From: Firmicutes bacterium HGW-Firmicutes-9
GTDB lineage: Bacteria; Bacillota; Clostridia; Christensenellales; CAG-138
DNA length: 64,000 bases
Direction of reading: 5' to 3'
Assembly (NCBI GenBank): GCA_002841395.1
Contig: PGZM01000001.1
Location: 186,001-250,000 of the forward strand
Part shown: positions 1 through 8,318 of the stretch, piece after piece
Numbering within the stretch: position 1 is the first letter of the stretch
Layout of the letters: each line of letters begins with the position of its first letter
The notes under the pieces: generated by a model
Database searches by the model: none
What the model saw: the letters and a program-made list of their open reading frames with translations, nothing else
Told to the model about the DNA's origin: nothing
Position numbers and translations under genes: made by a program

Positions 1-647
1 TAGAACGACTTTGCGCCGAAGTGGTCGGCAAGGCACACGACCGAGACGGTCTGCGCCATCTTGCAAGCCTGTTGAATCAGCGAGGCTTTGCTGATGCTGG
101 AGACGGTGACGCCCGTCTTTTTACTGATACCCTCCACCTCGACGATCAGGTGGTTGAGGGAGAAGTTTTGCATGTTGTTGATTGCGAGCTGTCCGTAGAC
201 CGCGCAGTCATCAAGGTCTCCGCCGAGTAGAATGAGTTTGTTGCTGGGCGAAGCGGAGAACTCCAGCGCGATGCGCAGATCGTTGGTTAAAACCGTTAGG
301 TTTTTCTTTCTGGTGAGCAGACGCGCGGCCTTTTGATTGGTCGGGCCGTCCGTCAGCATGATGATGTCGTTGTCGGAGACAAGGTGGAAGATCGTATCCG
401 CAATCTCCGTCATCTGGTGCGCGTGGTCGGCCGAGGGCTCCTCCAGCAGGATGGGCTCGTCGAGTTCGGCATTGAGTACCGCACCGCCATGCGCGCGCTT
501 GAGAAACCCTTCACTTTCGAGTTTTTCCAGGTCGCGTCGGATCGTAACTTCGGTCACGTTTAATAAGCTGCTCAGTTTTGCAACCGATACATGCTTGTCT
601 TTGGTTAGATAATCTTTGATGATTTTGATGCGTTCGATAGCAAACAT
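1..647 (-). CDS. DeoR-family transcriptional regulator (C-terminus outside window)
   Basis: Reading the minus strand from an ATG at 645-647 gives an uninterrupted frame that leaves the window at base 1, so the stop is not visible. The N-terminus (MFAIERIKIIKDYL, then VSVAKLSSLLNVTEVTIRRD near residues 20-40, then LKRAHGGAVL) is the classic DeoR winged helix-turn-helix with its RRDL and HGGA signatures. The following region, with MLTDGPTNQKAARLL and LTNDLRIALEF, matches the DeoR C-terminal sugar-phosphate sensor (DeoRC) fold. It is divergent from the monosaccharide importer at 1077-5058, so it probably represses that operon and responds to a phosphorylated sugar; this regulatory link is inferred from position only. 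The family assignment is secure. Confidence 0.9.
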   Translation of the reverse strand, partial: MFAIERIKIIKDYLTKDKHVSVAKLSSLLNVTEVTIRRDLEKLESEGFLKRAHGGAVLNAELDEPILLEEPSADHAHQMTEIADTIFHLVSDNDIIMLTDGPTNQKAARLLTRKKNLTVLTNDLRIALEFSASPSNKLILLGGDLDDCAVYGQLAINNMQNFSLNHLIVEVEGISKKTGVTVSSISKASLIQQACKMAQTVSVVCLADHFGAKSF

Positions 648-687
648 GACGTTGTAAACGACCTTTGCAATTTTTACGGCTTCCTTA

Positions 688-716
688 ATACTACATGAAA
701 ATGCGCAAATGTTCAA
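688..716 (-). promoter_or_regulatory. Sigma-A-type promoter of the DeoR gene
   Basis: On the minus strand TTGAAC (711-716) is followed after exactly 17 nt by TAGTAT (688-693). Transcription would start near 681 and give a leader of about 35 nt before the DeoR ATG at 647. Confidence 0.6.
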
Positions 717-774
717 TATCTGAAAGAAAAAGATAAGTACAGAAACGAAACCATACGCGCTCAAAAAGAAGCTG

Positions 775-803
775 TTGACAAGCGAAAAAGAGGGTGATAA
801 AAT
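775..803 (+). promoter_or_regulatory. Strong promoter of the ChvE-MmsAB importer operon
   Basis: TTGACA (775-780), a 17-nt spacer and TAAAAT (798-803) form a near-consensus sigma-A promoter. It stands back to back with the DeoR promoter at 688-716. Transcription from about 810 gives a leader of about 265 nt before the binding-protein ATG at 1077. Confidence 0.75.
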
Positions 804-1060
804 ACAAAACACACAGAAAAGAAACAAAAAGAACATATTCAAACGAATCAGAACATTTTATTCAGACACGTTCGATCAGGACGGTCAAATCCGCAACTCC
901 GGCAATCAAACCACAGAAGCATTCAAAAAACAAAACAACCCGAACGAAAAAATCATACGCGAAAGTATCATATAAAGTGGAAATCCAAACTGTTTTTTAG
1001 ACCCTTTTCTTATATGAAATCAAAATTTGCTGCGGTATCAGCCGCAGCAATGTAAAAAAC
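804..1060 (+). other. Long A-rich 5' leader ending in a hairpin
   Basis: The leader is very A-rich and G-poor from about 804 to 970, with many AAAGAAAC/ACAAAAC runs, and so is predicted to be weakly structured. At 1027-1050 a perfect 9-bp stem (TTGCTGCGG / CCGCAGCAA, 6-nt loop) stands 12 nt before the AAGGAG ribosome site at 1063-1068. Two overlapping short frames (775-975 and 794-1000) lack ribosome sites and I do not call them. No known riboswitch class was recognised. Confidence 0.4.
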
Positions 1061-1076
1061 AAAAGGAGTGGAATCA

Positions 1077-2210
1077 ATGAAAAAAGTATTCATGTGCGTT
1101 TTGGCGCTGGTGATGGGCCTGGCAATGTTCGCTTGCGCCGCAACCCCCGCGCCCGCGGCTGAGCCCGCAGCGCCCGCAGCACCCGAAGCTGCGGCCACAG
1201 AAGCAGCGGAAACCATGACGGCCGGCGGATACATCGGTATTTCGATGCCGACGCAGTCGAGCGAACGCTGGATCAAAGACGGCAACACGATGAAAGAGAT
1301 TCTGGAAGCCAAGGGTTACACCGTTGACCTGCAGTACGCGGAAGACGATATCCCCACCCAGAAAGCCCAGATCGAAAACATGATCACCAAGGGCGCGCAG
1401 GTCCTGATCATCGCGGCGGTTGACGGCTCCACGCTCTCCGCAACGCTCGACCAGGCTGGCAAAGACGGCGTGAAGATCATCTCCTACGATCGTCTGCTCG
1501 TCGACACCGAAGCCGTTTCCTACTATGCAACGTTCGATAACCGTGGCGTGGGCCGCCTCCAGGCGCAGTCCCTCGTCGATGGCCTCAAGGCGCTCAAGGG
1601 CGAAGGTCCGTACAATGTTGAGCTCTTTGCCGGTTCTCCCGACGACACGAACAGCTTCTACTTCTACTCTGGCGCGATGGACGTTCTCCAGCCGCTGATC
1701 GATGCAGGCACGATCGTCGTTGTCTCCGGTCAGACCGCGCAGGCGGACATCGGAACCCTCCGTTGGGACGGCGCAGTTGCGCAGGCCCGTATGGATGCGC
1801 TCCTCGTTGCCAACTACACCTCCGTGCAGCTCGACGGCGTCCTCTCGCCCTATGACGGACTGTCCCGCGGCATCATCTCCGCGCTGACCTCGTTCGGCTA
1901 TGAACCCGGCACGGATAACTGGCCCGTCGTGACCGGTCAGGATGCAGAAGCTGCCTCCATCAAGCTCATCATCGCTGGACAGCAGTACTCGACCATCCTC
2001 AAGGACACCCGTGACCTCGCCAAAGTTGCAGCTGGCATGGTTGACGCAGTGCTTGCCGGCACCGAGCCGGAAATCAACGACACCACGACCTATGACAACA
2101 ACGTCAAGATCGTTCCGTCGTACCTGCTGATCCCGTACACTGTCACCGTTGACAACTATCAGGAACTGGTTATGGATTCTGGCTATCTGACGGCTGATGA
2201 CATCAAATAA
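1077..2210 (+). CDS. chvE: ChvE-type multiple-monosaccharide ABC transporter substrate-binding lipoprotein
   Basis: This is the extracellular sugar receptor of a CUT2-type ABC importer. The ATG at 1077 has AAGGAG at 1063-1068; a GTG at 1068 overlaps that site and is less likely. The N-terminus (MKKVFMCVLALVMGLAMFAC) is a lipoprotein signal with the lipidated Cys at residue 20. An Ala/Pro/Glu tether follows, then a periplasmic-binding-protein-like I fold (YIGISMPTQSSERWIKDGN, then QIENMITKGAQVLIIAAVDG). The pattern resembles Agrobacterium ChvE, which binds several aldoses. It is the first gene of the operon with mmsA and mmsB and is followed by a hairpin at 2237-2282. The exact sugar cannot be read from sequence. 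Confidence 0.87.
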   Translation: MKKVFMCVLALVMGLAMFACAATPAPAAEPAAPAAPEAAATEAAETMTAGGYIGISMPTQSSERWIKDGNTMKEILEAKGYTVDLQYAEDDIPTQKAQIENMITKGAQVLIIAAVDGSTLSATLDQAGKDGVKIISYDRLLVDTEAVSYYATFDNRGVGRLQAQSLVDGLKALKGEGPYNVELFAGSPDDTNSFYFYSGAMDVLQPLIDAGTIVVVSGQTAQADIGTLRWDGAVAQARMDALLVANYTSVQLDGVLSPYDGLSRGIISALTSFGYEPGTDNWPVVTGQDAEAASIKLIIAGQQYSTILKDTRDLAKVAAGMVDAVLAGTEPEINDTTTYDNNVKIVPSYLLIPYTVTVDNYQELVMDSGYLTADDIK

Positions 2211-2236
2211 GCCTTAGATCCAAAGAAAAAAAGTGA

Positions 2237-2282
2237 AAATCGGCTAGCGGTAAAGCATGGTCAAAAAACCGCTAGCCGATTT
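2237..2282 (+). other. Intra-operon RNA hairpin after the chvE-like gene
   Basis: A perfect 15-bp inverted repeat (arms 2237-2251 and 2268-2282, core CGGCTAGCGG / CCGCTAGCCG) with a 16-nt loop starts 27 nt after the chvE stop. No T-run follows, so it more likely stabilises the upstream mRNA 3' end, or partly attenuates, than fully terminates. Confidence 0.65.
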
Positions 2283-2344
2283 GAATCATGTGGGTGTAAG
2301 ATATAGATGTCGATGTCCCTGGATCGCAAAAAAGGAGTTTATCT

Positions 2345-3892
2345 ATGGGAAAATACATTTTAGAAATGCGGAACATCACAAAGACGTTTCCAGGCGTCAA
2401 AGCGCTGGATAACGTCAACTTCCGCGTGATTCCGCACCATATTCATGCGCTCGTCGGCGAGAACGGCGCGGGCAAATCAACGCTCATGAACATCCTGAGC
2501 GCTGTTTATCCGCACGGAACGTATGAAGGAGACATCGTCGTAGACGATGAAGTGTGCGTCTTCAGATCGATCAAAGACAGCGAAGCAAAGGGAATCGCGA
2601 TTATTCACCAGGAGCTTGCACTGATCCCCAGCCTGTCGATTGCCGAGAACGTGTTCTTGGGCAATGAGCAGACCGATAAGGGACTGATCATCAATTGGGA
2701 TAAAACGAGAACCAAAACAATCGAAATGCTCAAAAAAGTTGGGCTTGACGAACGAACGGACACGAAGATCAAAGACATTGGGCTTGGAAAACAGCAGCTG
2801 GTCGAAATCGTCAAAGCGCTCGCAAAAGATGTGCGGTTGCTGATTCTGGACGAGCCGACCGCCGCATTAAACGATAAAGACTCAGATCACCTGCTGGACC
2901 TGCTGGTCGATTTGAAAGCGCACGGCATCACGAGCATCATCATCTCACACAAACTCAACGAGATTACGAAGGTTGCGGATGAGATCACGATCCTGCGTGA
3001 CGGCGCGACGATTGAGACGCTGGTCAAGGGCGTAGATGATATCTCCGAGGAGCGTATCATCAAGTCGATGGTCGGTCGCGAAATCGTGGACCGCTTCCCA
3101 AAGCGCCAGAACAAGATCGGCGACATTCTGTTCGAGGTCAAGAACTGGAACGCCTTCGATCCGCTGGACAGCGAAAAGCAGGTCATCAGAGACGTCAACA
3201 TCAACGTCCGCAAGGGCGAAGTGGTCGGCATCGCCGGCCTTATGGGCGCGGGACGTACCGAACTCGCAATGAGCCTGTTTGGCAAGGCATATGGCACAAA
3301 GATCACCGGAAAGATCTACAAAAGCGGCGAAGAGCTGGATTTGAGGGATGTCAGCGACGCGATTGCAAAGGGCATTGCGTACGCCACCGAAGATCGCAAG
3401 ACCGCGGGCCTGATCCTCATCGACGACATCAAACGAAACATCACGCTCTCCTCGCTGCATTCGCTGCGTAAAAAGAGCATGGTCATCGACGACAATCTCG
3501 AGATCAAGGTCGGCGAAGAATACCGCAAGAAGCTGAACATCAAGTCTTCTAGTATTCTGCAAAAGACCGGCGATCTCTCCGGCGGCAACCAGCAGAAGGT
3601 CGTGTTCAGCAAGTGTATCTTCTCGGATCCGGATATTCTCTTCCTCGATGAACCAACGCGCGGCATCGACGTCGGCGCGAAATATGAAATCTACACCATC
3701 ATCAATGAGCTGGTGGAAAAGGGTAAATCCGTCGTAATGATTTCCTCCGAATTGCCGGAACTGCTCGGCATGTGCGACAGGGTTTACGTCATGAACAGAG
3801 GAATGATCGTAGGCGAGCTGAAGGCGAGTGAAGCCTCACAGGAAAAGATCATGCAGTTTATTATGCAAAGCAACAAGGAGGTCTTAAAATGA
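2345..3892 (+). CDS. mmsA: Monosaccharide ABC transporter ATP-binding protein (MmsA/GguA type)
   Basis: This cytoplasmic ATPase of 515 aa carries two tandem ABC domains, as usual for CUT2 sugar importers. The first has Walker [10 protein letters not shown] near residue 40 and Walker [12 protein letters not shown]. The second has the degenerate Walker [10 protein letters not shown] typical of this family, the signature LSGGNQQK near residue 410 and Walker [20 protein letters not shown] lies before the ATG. The ATGA at 3889-3892 overlaps the permease start, which indicates translational coupling. The whole operon matches the ChvE-GguA-GguB arrangement. Confidence 0.9.
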   Translation: MGKYILEMRNITKTFPGVKALDNVNFRVIPHHIHALVGENGAGKSTLMNILSAVYPHGTYEGDIVVDDEVCVFRSIKDSEAKGIAIIHQELALIPSLSIAENVFLGNEQTDKGLIINWDKTRTKTIEMLKKVGLDERTDTKIKDIGLGKQQLVEIVKALAKDVRLLILDEPTAALNDKDSDHLLDLLVDLKAHGITSIIISHKLNEITKVADEITILRDGATIETLVKGVDDISEERIIKSMVGREIVDRFPKRQNKIGDILFEVKNWNAFDPLDSEKQVIRDVNINVRKGEVVGIAGLMGAGRTELAMSLFGKAYGTKITGKIYKSGEELDLRDVSDAIAKGIAYATEDRKTAGLILIDDIKRNITLSSLHSLRKKSMVIDDNLEIKVGEEYRKKLNIKSSSILQKTGDLSGGNQQKVVFSKCIFSDPDILFLDEPTRGIDVGAKYEIYTIINELVEKGKSVVMISSELPELLGMCDRVYVMNRGMIVGELKASEASQEKIMQFIMQSNKEVLK

Positions 3893-5058
3893 AACGGATC
3901 AAAAGTCTGCTCAGGGGGAATATTCGTCAGTACGCCATGATCATCGCCTTGGTCGTGGTGGTGGTTATCTTTGAATTTTTGACCAAGGGCATCTTGCTCA
4001 AACCGCTGAATATCTCCAACCTGATTCAGCAGAACGCGTATATTCTGATTCTTGCCATCGGTATGCTGCTTTGCATCCTGACCATCGGCAACATCGACCT
4101 TTCTGTCGGCTCTGTCGTCGGTCTCGTCGGTGCGTTATCCGCCATCTTCGTGCTCAAGCTGAATATGCCGATCTGGATCTCGATCGTGCTTTCGCTCATG
4201 GCGGGCTTCCTCATAGGCGCCTGGCAAGGTGTGTGGATCGCGTATATCGGCGTTCCGGCGTTTATCGTTACACTTGGCGGCCAGCTGATCTTCCGCGGAC
4301 TCACCATGGTAGCCCTTCAGGGCACGAGCCTTGCTCCGTTGCCGACGAGCTACACTTTCCTTGCCGCGGGCTTTGTGCCGGATATTGCGAACATTGAGGG
4401 TATCAACCTGCTTGCGCTCCTGTTCGGCGCCGTTGCCTCTATCCTGTTCATCATCAACGAGATCAACAAGAGAAGAAGCAAGAAAAAATACAACTTTGAC
4501 GTTCCGTCCATCGGCGCGTTCCTCTTTAAGCTCTTTGCAATCACCGCGGTCATCATGGCGTTCAGCTATGCGCTGGCACTCTACCGCGGCATCCCGACCG
4601 TGCTACTGATCGTCGTAGCGCTGGTGCTCATCTACACCTTCGTGACCGACAAGACCATCCCCGGCCGTCACATCTACGCATACGGTGGCAACCCCAAGGC
4701 GGCGCGCCTTTCGGGCATCAAGACCAAGCGCGTGCTCTTCTGGGTCTACGTCAACATGGGCGTGCTCGCAGCGCTCGCCGGCATCGTCTTCACCGGACGA
4801 CTCAACTCCGCAACGCCGAAGGGCGGCTACGGCTTCGAGCTTGATGCCATCGCGGCGTGCTTCATCGGCGGCGCATCCACAACGGGTGGCATCGGCACCG
4901 TGGTCGGCGCAATCGTCGGCGGTCTCTTGATGGGCGTTCTGAACAACGGCATGTCCATCATGGGTGTCAGCATCGACTGGCAGCAGGCGATCAAAGGTTT
5001 CGTTCTGCTGATTGCGGTTGGCTTCGACGTCATCTCCAAGATCAAGTCGAAGGTCTAA
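3889..5058 (+). CDS. mmsB: Monosaccharide ABC transporter permease (MmsB/GguB type)
   Basis: This 389-aa integral membrane protein has about ten hydrophobic segments. It carries the CUT2 permease signature with [17 protein letters not shown] near residue 66 and, later, an Ala/Gly-rich segment with [20 protein letters not shown] hydrophilic linker with [11 protein letters not shown] near residue 195 is the insertion that makes the GguB/MmsB group longer than RbsC. It forms the channel for the MmsA ATPase and the ChvE-like receptor. The gene overlaps mmsA by 4 nt and ends the operon before a terminator at 5104-5137. Confidence 0.88.
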   Translation: MKRIKSLLRGNIRQYAMIIALVVVVVIFEFLTKGILLKPLNISNLIQQNAYILILAIGMLLCILTIGNIDLSVGSVVGLVGALSAIFVLKLNMPIWISIVLSLMAGFLIGAWQGVWIAYIGVPAFIVTLGGQLIFRGLTMVALQGTSLAPLPTSYTFLAAGFVPDIANIEGINLLALLFGAVASILFIINEINKRRSKKKYNFDVPSIGAFLFKLFAITAVIMAFSYALALYRGIPTVLLIVVALVLIYTFVTDKTIPGRHIYAYGGNPKAARLSGIKTKRVLFWVYVNMGVLAALAGIVFTGRLNSATPKGGYGFELDAIAACFIGGASTTGGIGTVVGAIVGGLLMGVLNNGMSIMGVSIDWQQAIKGFVLLIAVGFDVISKIKSKV

Positions 5059-5103
5059 TCGATCCAGTGTTCGCCTGACGGCGCAACTCACGTAAGCCAA
5101 TTA

Positions 5104-5137
5104 AAAGCCCCTTGCTCCGGTAAGAGCGAGGGGCTTT
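5104..5137 (+). terminator. Bidirectional terminator between mmsB and the c-di-GMP gene
   Basis: A 14-bp stem (AAAGCCCCTTGCTC / GAGCGAGGGGCTTT, one G-T pair, 6-nt loop) lies between two convergent genes. It is flanked by an A-run on the left and TTT on the right, so it can serve both strands. Confidence 0.75.
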
Positions 5138-5201
5138 GTGTAATGCCAGATGGGTTGGTGATCAAACTGCCTACGCATGATTTTTCGTTTGATTAGATCG
5201 C

Positions 5202-7664
5202 TCAGAAATCTTCCGGCAGGTTGTTAACAACATTCTGTATAAATGTGTCTACGACTGCGGCGTCGAACTGCGTTCCTTTGCTGCGGATCAACTCTGCGAT
5301 GGCGGCATCTTTGTTCATCGCAGGACGATACGGCTGCTTGTGCACCATCACATCATATGCTTCGGCAACAGCGAGAATGCGCGACTTCCAGTTGATGTTA
5401 TCACCCTTGAGCTGCATGGGATAACCCGTTCCATCGATGCGCTCGTGGTGGGAAAGCACGATATCCGCAACGCCATAATATTCGCTGCACGTCCCGAGCA
5501 GGCGATAACCGGTTTCCGGGTGTTTCTTCATCAGGACCCATTCTCGTTCGTCCAGCGCACTCTCTTTCGTGAGCAGCTCGATGTTGAGGGATACTTTGCC
5601 GATGTCATGCAGCTCGCCCGCGATGCGTAAATCGTTAATGTCCGATGGATTGAGGTCTAGTGCGTGTCCCAGCATGTCGCAAAGATCCCGGACGCGATAA
5701 GCGTGCTCCTGTGCCAACGGTATCTTTCGAATCAGCGCGTCAAAGACTTCCTGTATCACAAGACTATGGTAGCCGCCTGTGCCGGCGATCTTTTCCTGAT
5801 ACATGTTTTGTTCCGCGCGGTTCATGATGTCGTTTGTGTTTTGCGCAGAGTCCGTTTTCGTCTCAAGTCCAAGCGACACGGAGGCGCTCATGCCGTTGAC
5901 GCGCACGACGGCGATTTGCTCTTTGAGACGCTCGACGATTCCGCTCGCCTGCGCTGCATCCGTTCTCGGCAGCAGGATCAGGAATTCGTCTCCGCCGATG
6001 CGTGCGATAATGTCATCCGAGCGACAGGCGGCCTTCATCGCGTCCGCGACGCTGACAAGCAGCATATCCCCATATTCGTGCCCGAACGCGTCGTTGATCA
6101 CCTTGAGTCCGTTGACGTCCGCATAGACGATGGAGAGCGGCAGATTCCGCTCGACATCCAGCCGACGCAGTTCTTCTTCGAAGAAGTGGCGGTTGTAAAG
6201 CTCGGTCAACTGGTCGTGATAGCTGAGGTATTCGATGCGCTTCTGCCGCTCCTTGCGTTCACTGGAGTCGCGGAAAACGAGCACGCATCCCGTGACAGCC
6301 CCACTCTCGTCGAAGATCGGCGCCGCGGTATCCTCAATCGGAAGCTCCGATCCGTCCTTCGCGATGAGCATGGTGTGGTTCGCGAGTTCTACGATCTGGT
6401 GTATCTCAAATACTTTGTCGATCGGGCTTGGCACAGTTTCCCGTGTGTACTCGTTGACGATGCGGAACACGTTCGCAATAGGCGTTCCTCTCACCTCATC
6501 GATTGTCCAGCCGGTCAGTCGCTGCGCGACAGGGTTCATGAACACGATGTTTTTCTCCACGTCGACAGCAAACACGCCGTCGCCAACAGAGGTCAAGGTC
6601 GCTTCCAGTTTCTTTCTATTGTCGTTCAACTCTTGCTGTGCGGACTCGATTCTGCCGAGCAGATGATTGATGGAGTTGGAAAGCAGTGTGATTTCTTTTC
6701 CGCGGAACTCGGTTACTCGTTTATAGTTGTCACTCTCCGTGTCGATCTGTCCGACTTCTTTGACAAGCCGCAGGAACGGCTTCGTGATTCTGTTGCCCCA
6801 GATCACGACAAGCACGATTGCAACCGCGGTCGCAATGAGTGTGTTGATGATCGTAAAACGCAGCAGCTGGTTCATGGAAGAAAGGTAGATGTCCCGTGAA
6901 AGCGTGAGCTGAAAGCGGACGGCTTCCGAAGGAACATATGGGTCCGGGATATCCAGATTGATGTCGATGCTCTCCTTCGTCTTTTCCATGCTCGTGGCAC
7001 CGGAAACAGATGCGACGCCAGTTGCCATAGAGTCGGCATCATGAATGGTACTCAGTTTGACGACTTGTGCGCCGGAGATTGTCTCGATTGTGCGCATGGT
7101 ATCGGCGTCCAGCTTTTTACCAATGATCAGGTAACCGTTCGCCTGTTTGACAGAGATAGAGTCGACAACTTCCGAAGAGGCGATAAAGTAGTACTCTTCT
7201 CCGATCTGCTTGATGAACGAAACATCGTGGCTGAGCGCGGCATAGGACAGAAGTTCTTGCTGTGCAAGCGTAAAGCTCTCGGGGAATGGTGCGTATGACT
7301 GTGCGTCGTCATCGAAATACTGGCTGTAGACGACAGCTCCGGATAGATCCACGAGCAGGAAGAAGTTCAAATCCAGGTTGACGAACGTACTCTCGCCAAG
7401 ATTCATTTCGATATAGTCGGGATTGGTTCCCCTTATAAAGTAGTAGGTATCGTCCCAATGCGCCCAGTCGTTGACGGTGCCGATGTTATGCTCCATCTTG
7501 TCGTTGATATAATTTGATACGCTTTCCGCGGCAACATGAGCCTGAAGGTCCTCCTGTTGCCCGATATAGCTCTTCGTGAAGAACCAAAATGCCGCGTTGG
7601 ATATAATAACGCTCAAGAACATGAGCGGTATGATTGCGTGTAAAATCCTGCTCTTGATGCTCAT
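5202..7664 (-). CDS. Membrane sensor CHASE4-HAMP-PAS-GGDEF-HD-GYP protein
   Basis: This 820-aa protein is predicted to make and degrade cyclic di-GMP. An N-terminal membrane helix (about residues 8-28) and a second near 270-290 bracket an extracellular CHASE4-like domain (NDWAHWDDTYYF near 65). A HAMP linker follows, then a PAS domain (GVFAVDVEKNIVFMNPVAQRL) and a GGDEF domain. GGDEF itself is intact at residues 557-561, with an inhibitory-site RSDD five residues upstream. The C-terminal HD-GYP domain keeps HD (686-687), HPETGYRLL, HHERIDGTGYP and GYP (747-749). Both output domains therefore look catalytically competent. The ATG at 7664 has AGAGGT upstream on the minus strand. It is a single gene with its own promoter. 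Confidence 0.92.
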   Translation of the reverse strand: MSIKSRILHAIIPLMFLSVIISNAAFWFFTKSYIGQQEDLQAHVAAESVSNYINDKMEHNIGTVNDWAHWDDTYYFIRGTNPDYIEMNLGESTFVNLDLNFFLLVDLSGAVVYSQYFDDDAQSYAPFPESFTLAQQELLSYAALSHDVSFIKQIGEEYYFIASSEVVDSISVKQANGYLIIGKKLDADTMRTIETISGAQVVKLSTIHDADSMATGVASVSGATSMEKTKESIDINLDIPDPYVPSEAVRFQLTLSRDIYLSSMNQLLRFTIINTLIATAVAIVLVVIWGNRITKPFLRLVKEVGQIDTESDNYKRVTEFRGKEITLLSNSINHLLGRIESAQQELNDNRKKLEATLTSVGDGVFAVDVEKNIVFMNPVAQRLTGWTIDEVRGTPIANVFRIVNEYTRETVPSPIDKVFEIHQIVELANHTMLIAKDGSELPIEDTAAPIFDESGAVTGCVLVFRDSSERKERQKRIEYLSYHDQLTELYNRHFFEEELRRLDVERNLPLSIVYADVNGLKVINDAFGHEYGDMLLVSVADAMKAACRSDDIIARIGGDEFLILLPRTDAAQASGIVERLKEQIAVVRVNGMSASVSLGLETKTDSAQNTNDIMNRAEQNMYQEKIAGTGGYHSLVIQEVFDALIRKIPLAQEHAYRVRDLCDMLGHALDLNPSDINDLRIAGELHDIGKVSLNIELLTKESALDEREWVLMKKHPETGYRLLGTCSEYYGVADIVLSHHERIDGTGYPMQLKGDNINWKSRILAVAEAYDVMVHKQPYRPAMNKDAAIAELIRSKGTQFDAAVVDTFIQNVVNNLPEDF

Positions 7665-7747
7665 TTGTTACCTCTTCATTGCGGCAAATAAATTGTTTGA
7701 ATCCGGGTTTTAACCTTTTGCGAACCATGTGATAGGGGTGTTCCTTC

Positions 7748-7776
7748 ATTCTATTATCAGTTGGCGAGTTAGTCAA
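7748..7776 (-). promoter_or_regulatory. Promoter of the GGDEF/HD-GYP gene
   Basis: On the minus strand TTGACT (7771-7776), a 17-nt spacer and TAGAAT (7748-7753) form a good sigma-A promoter. It lies about 85 nt upstream of the ATG at 7664. Confidence 0.7.
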
Positions 7777-8318
7777 CAAAACATCGAAAGAATGTTACCT
7801 AAAACGCTGGCGACAGAAATGGTGTATTCCATTGGGCAGGTATGCAAAGGCGATAAGCAGTCGCGTTGTTTGAAAACGGGAGCTCCTGTTTTGAAAACGG
7901 GACAACATCGCGAGGACGGTTGAGTTTCGTAGCGAAAGGCGATATTCTATGATTGCAGAATTCTCAAATCTTGTTAGCCGCAGAGATCCAATCATACTCC
8001 GCGGTGATAGATGCACTGTAAGAGAAAGAATCATATGCCAGGCTTCCGCACGCGTACAATCGCCTGTGGACGAACATCTGTTTCGCATTTCGCGCGTGAA
8101 AGCACGCGCTTTCATAGAAAGCATCAAACGGAAAAAATCAAAGAAACGCGCTCTGTTTTCCAGCGAAAAAGAGGGAAAATGGAGGCGTAATTTGGTGTAT
8201 TCAAGCGGACTTAACACAAACTTAACATAGACTTGTTTTCAAAATAAGTGCGCTCAATTTCAAAAGAGCAGAGGAGCCACGCTTGCTATACTCGTAGTAT
8301 CAAAAAAGGAGGATATCC
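7777..8318 (+). other. 540-bp intergenic region with repeats and hairpins, no convincing gene
   Basis: Short open frames here (7949-8230 on plus, 7795-8217 on minus) have no ribosome site and no recognisable domain. The stretch holds a 13-bp direct repeat (7869-7902), overlapping inverted repeats (8092-8122) and two ACTTAACA copies near 8212-8228. TATACT at 8287-8292 is a possible -10 for the downstream importer, but I find no good -35. Confidence 0.4.
7869..7902 (+). repeat. Tandem 13-bp direct repeat, 21-bp period
   Basis: TTTGAAAACGGGA occurs identically at 7869-7881 and 7890-7902. The 21-bp offset is two helical turns, which would place a dimeric regulator on one face of the DNA. Function unknown. 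Confidence 0.5.

Noticed and set aside
775..1000. Two overlapping short frames in the leader of the chvE operon
   Set aside because: No ribosome site, lysine/asparagine-rich translation that only mirrors the A-rich composition, and the region starts at the promoter itself.
7795..8230. Frames of 93 and 140 residues in the gap before the LplABC importer
   Set aside because: No Shine-Dalgarno, no recognisable domain and no coding-like composition; better explained as a regulatory region.
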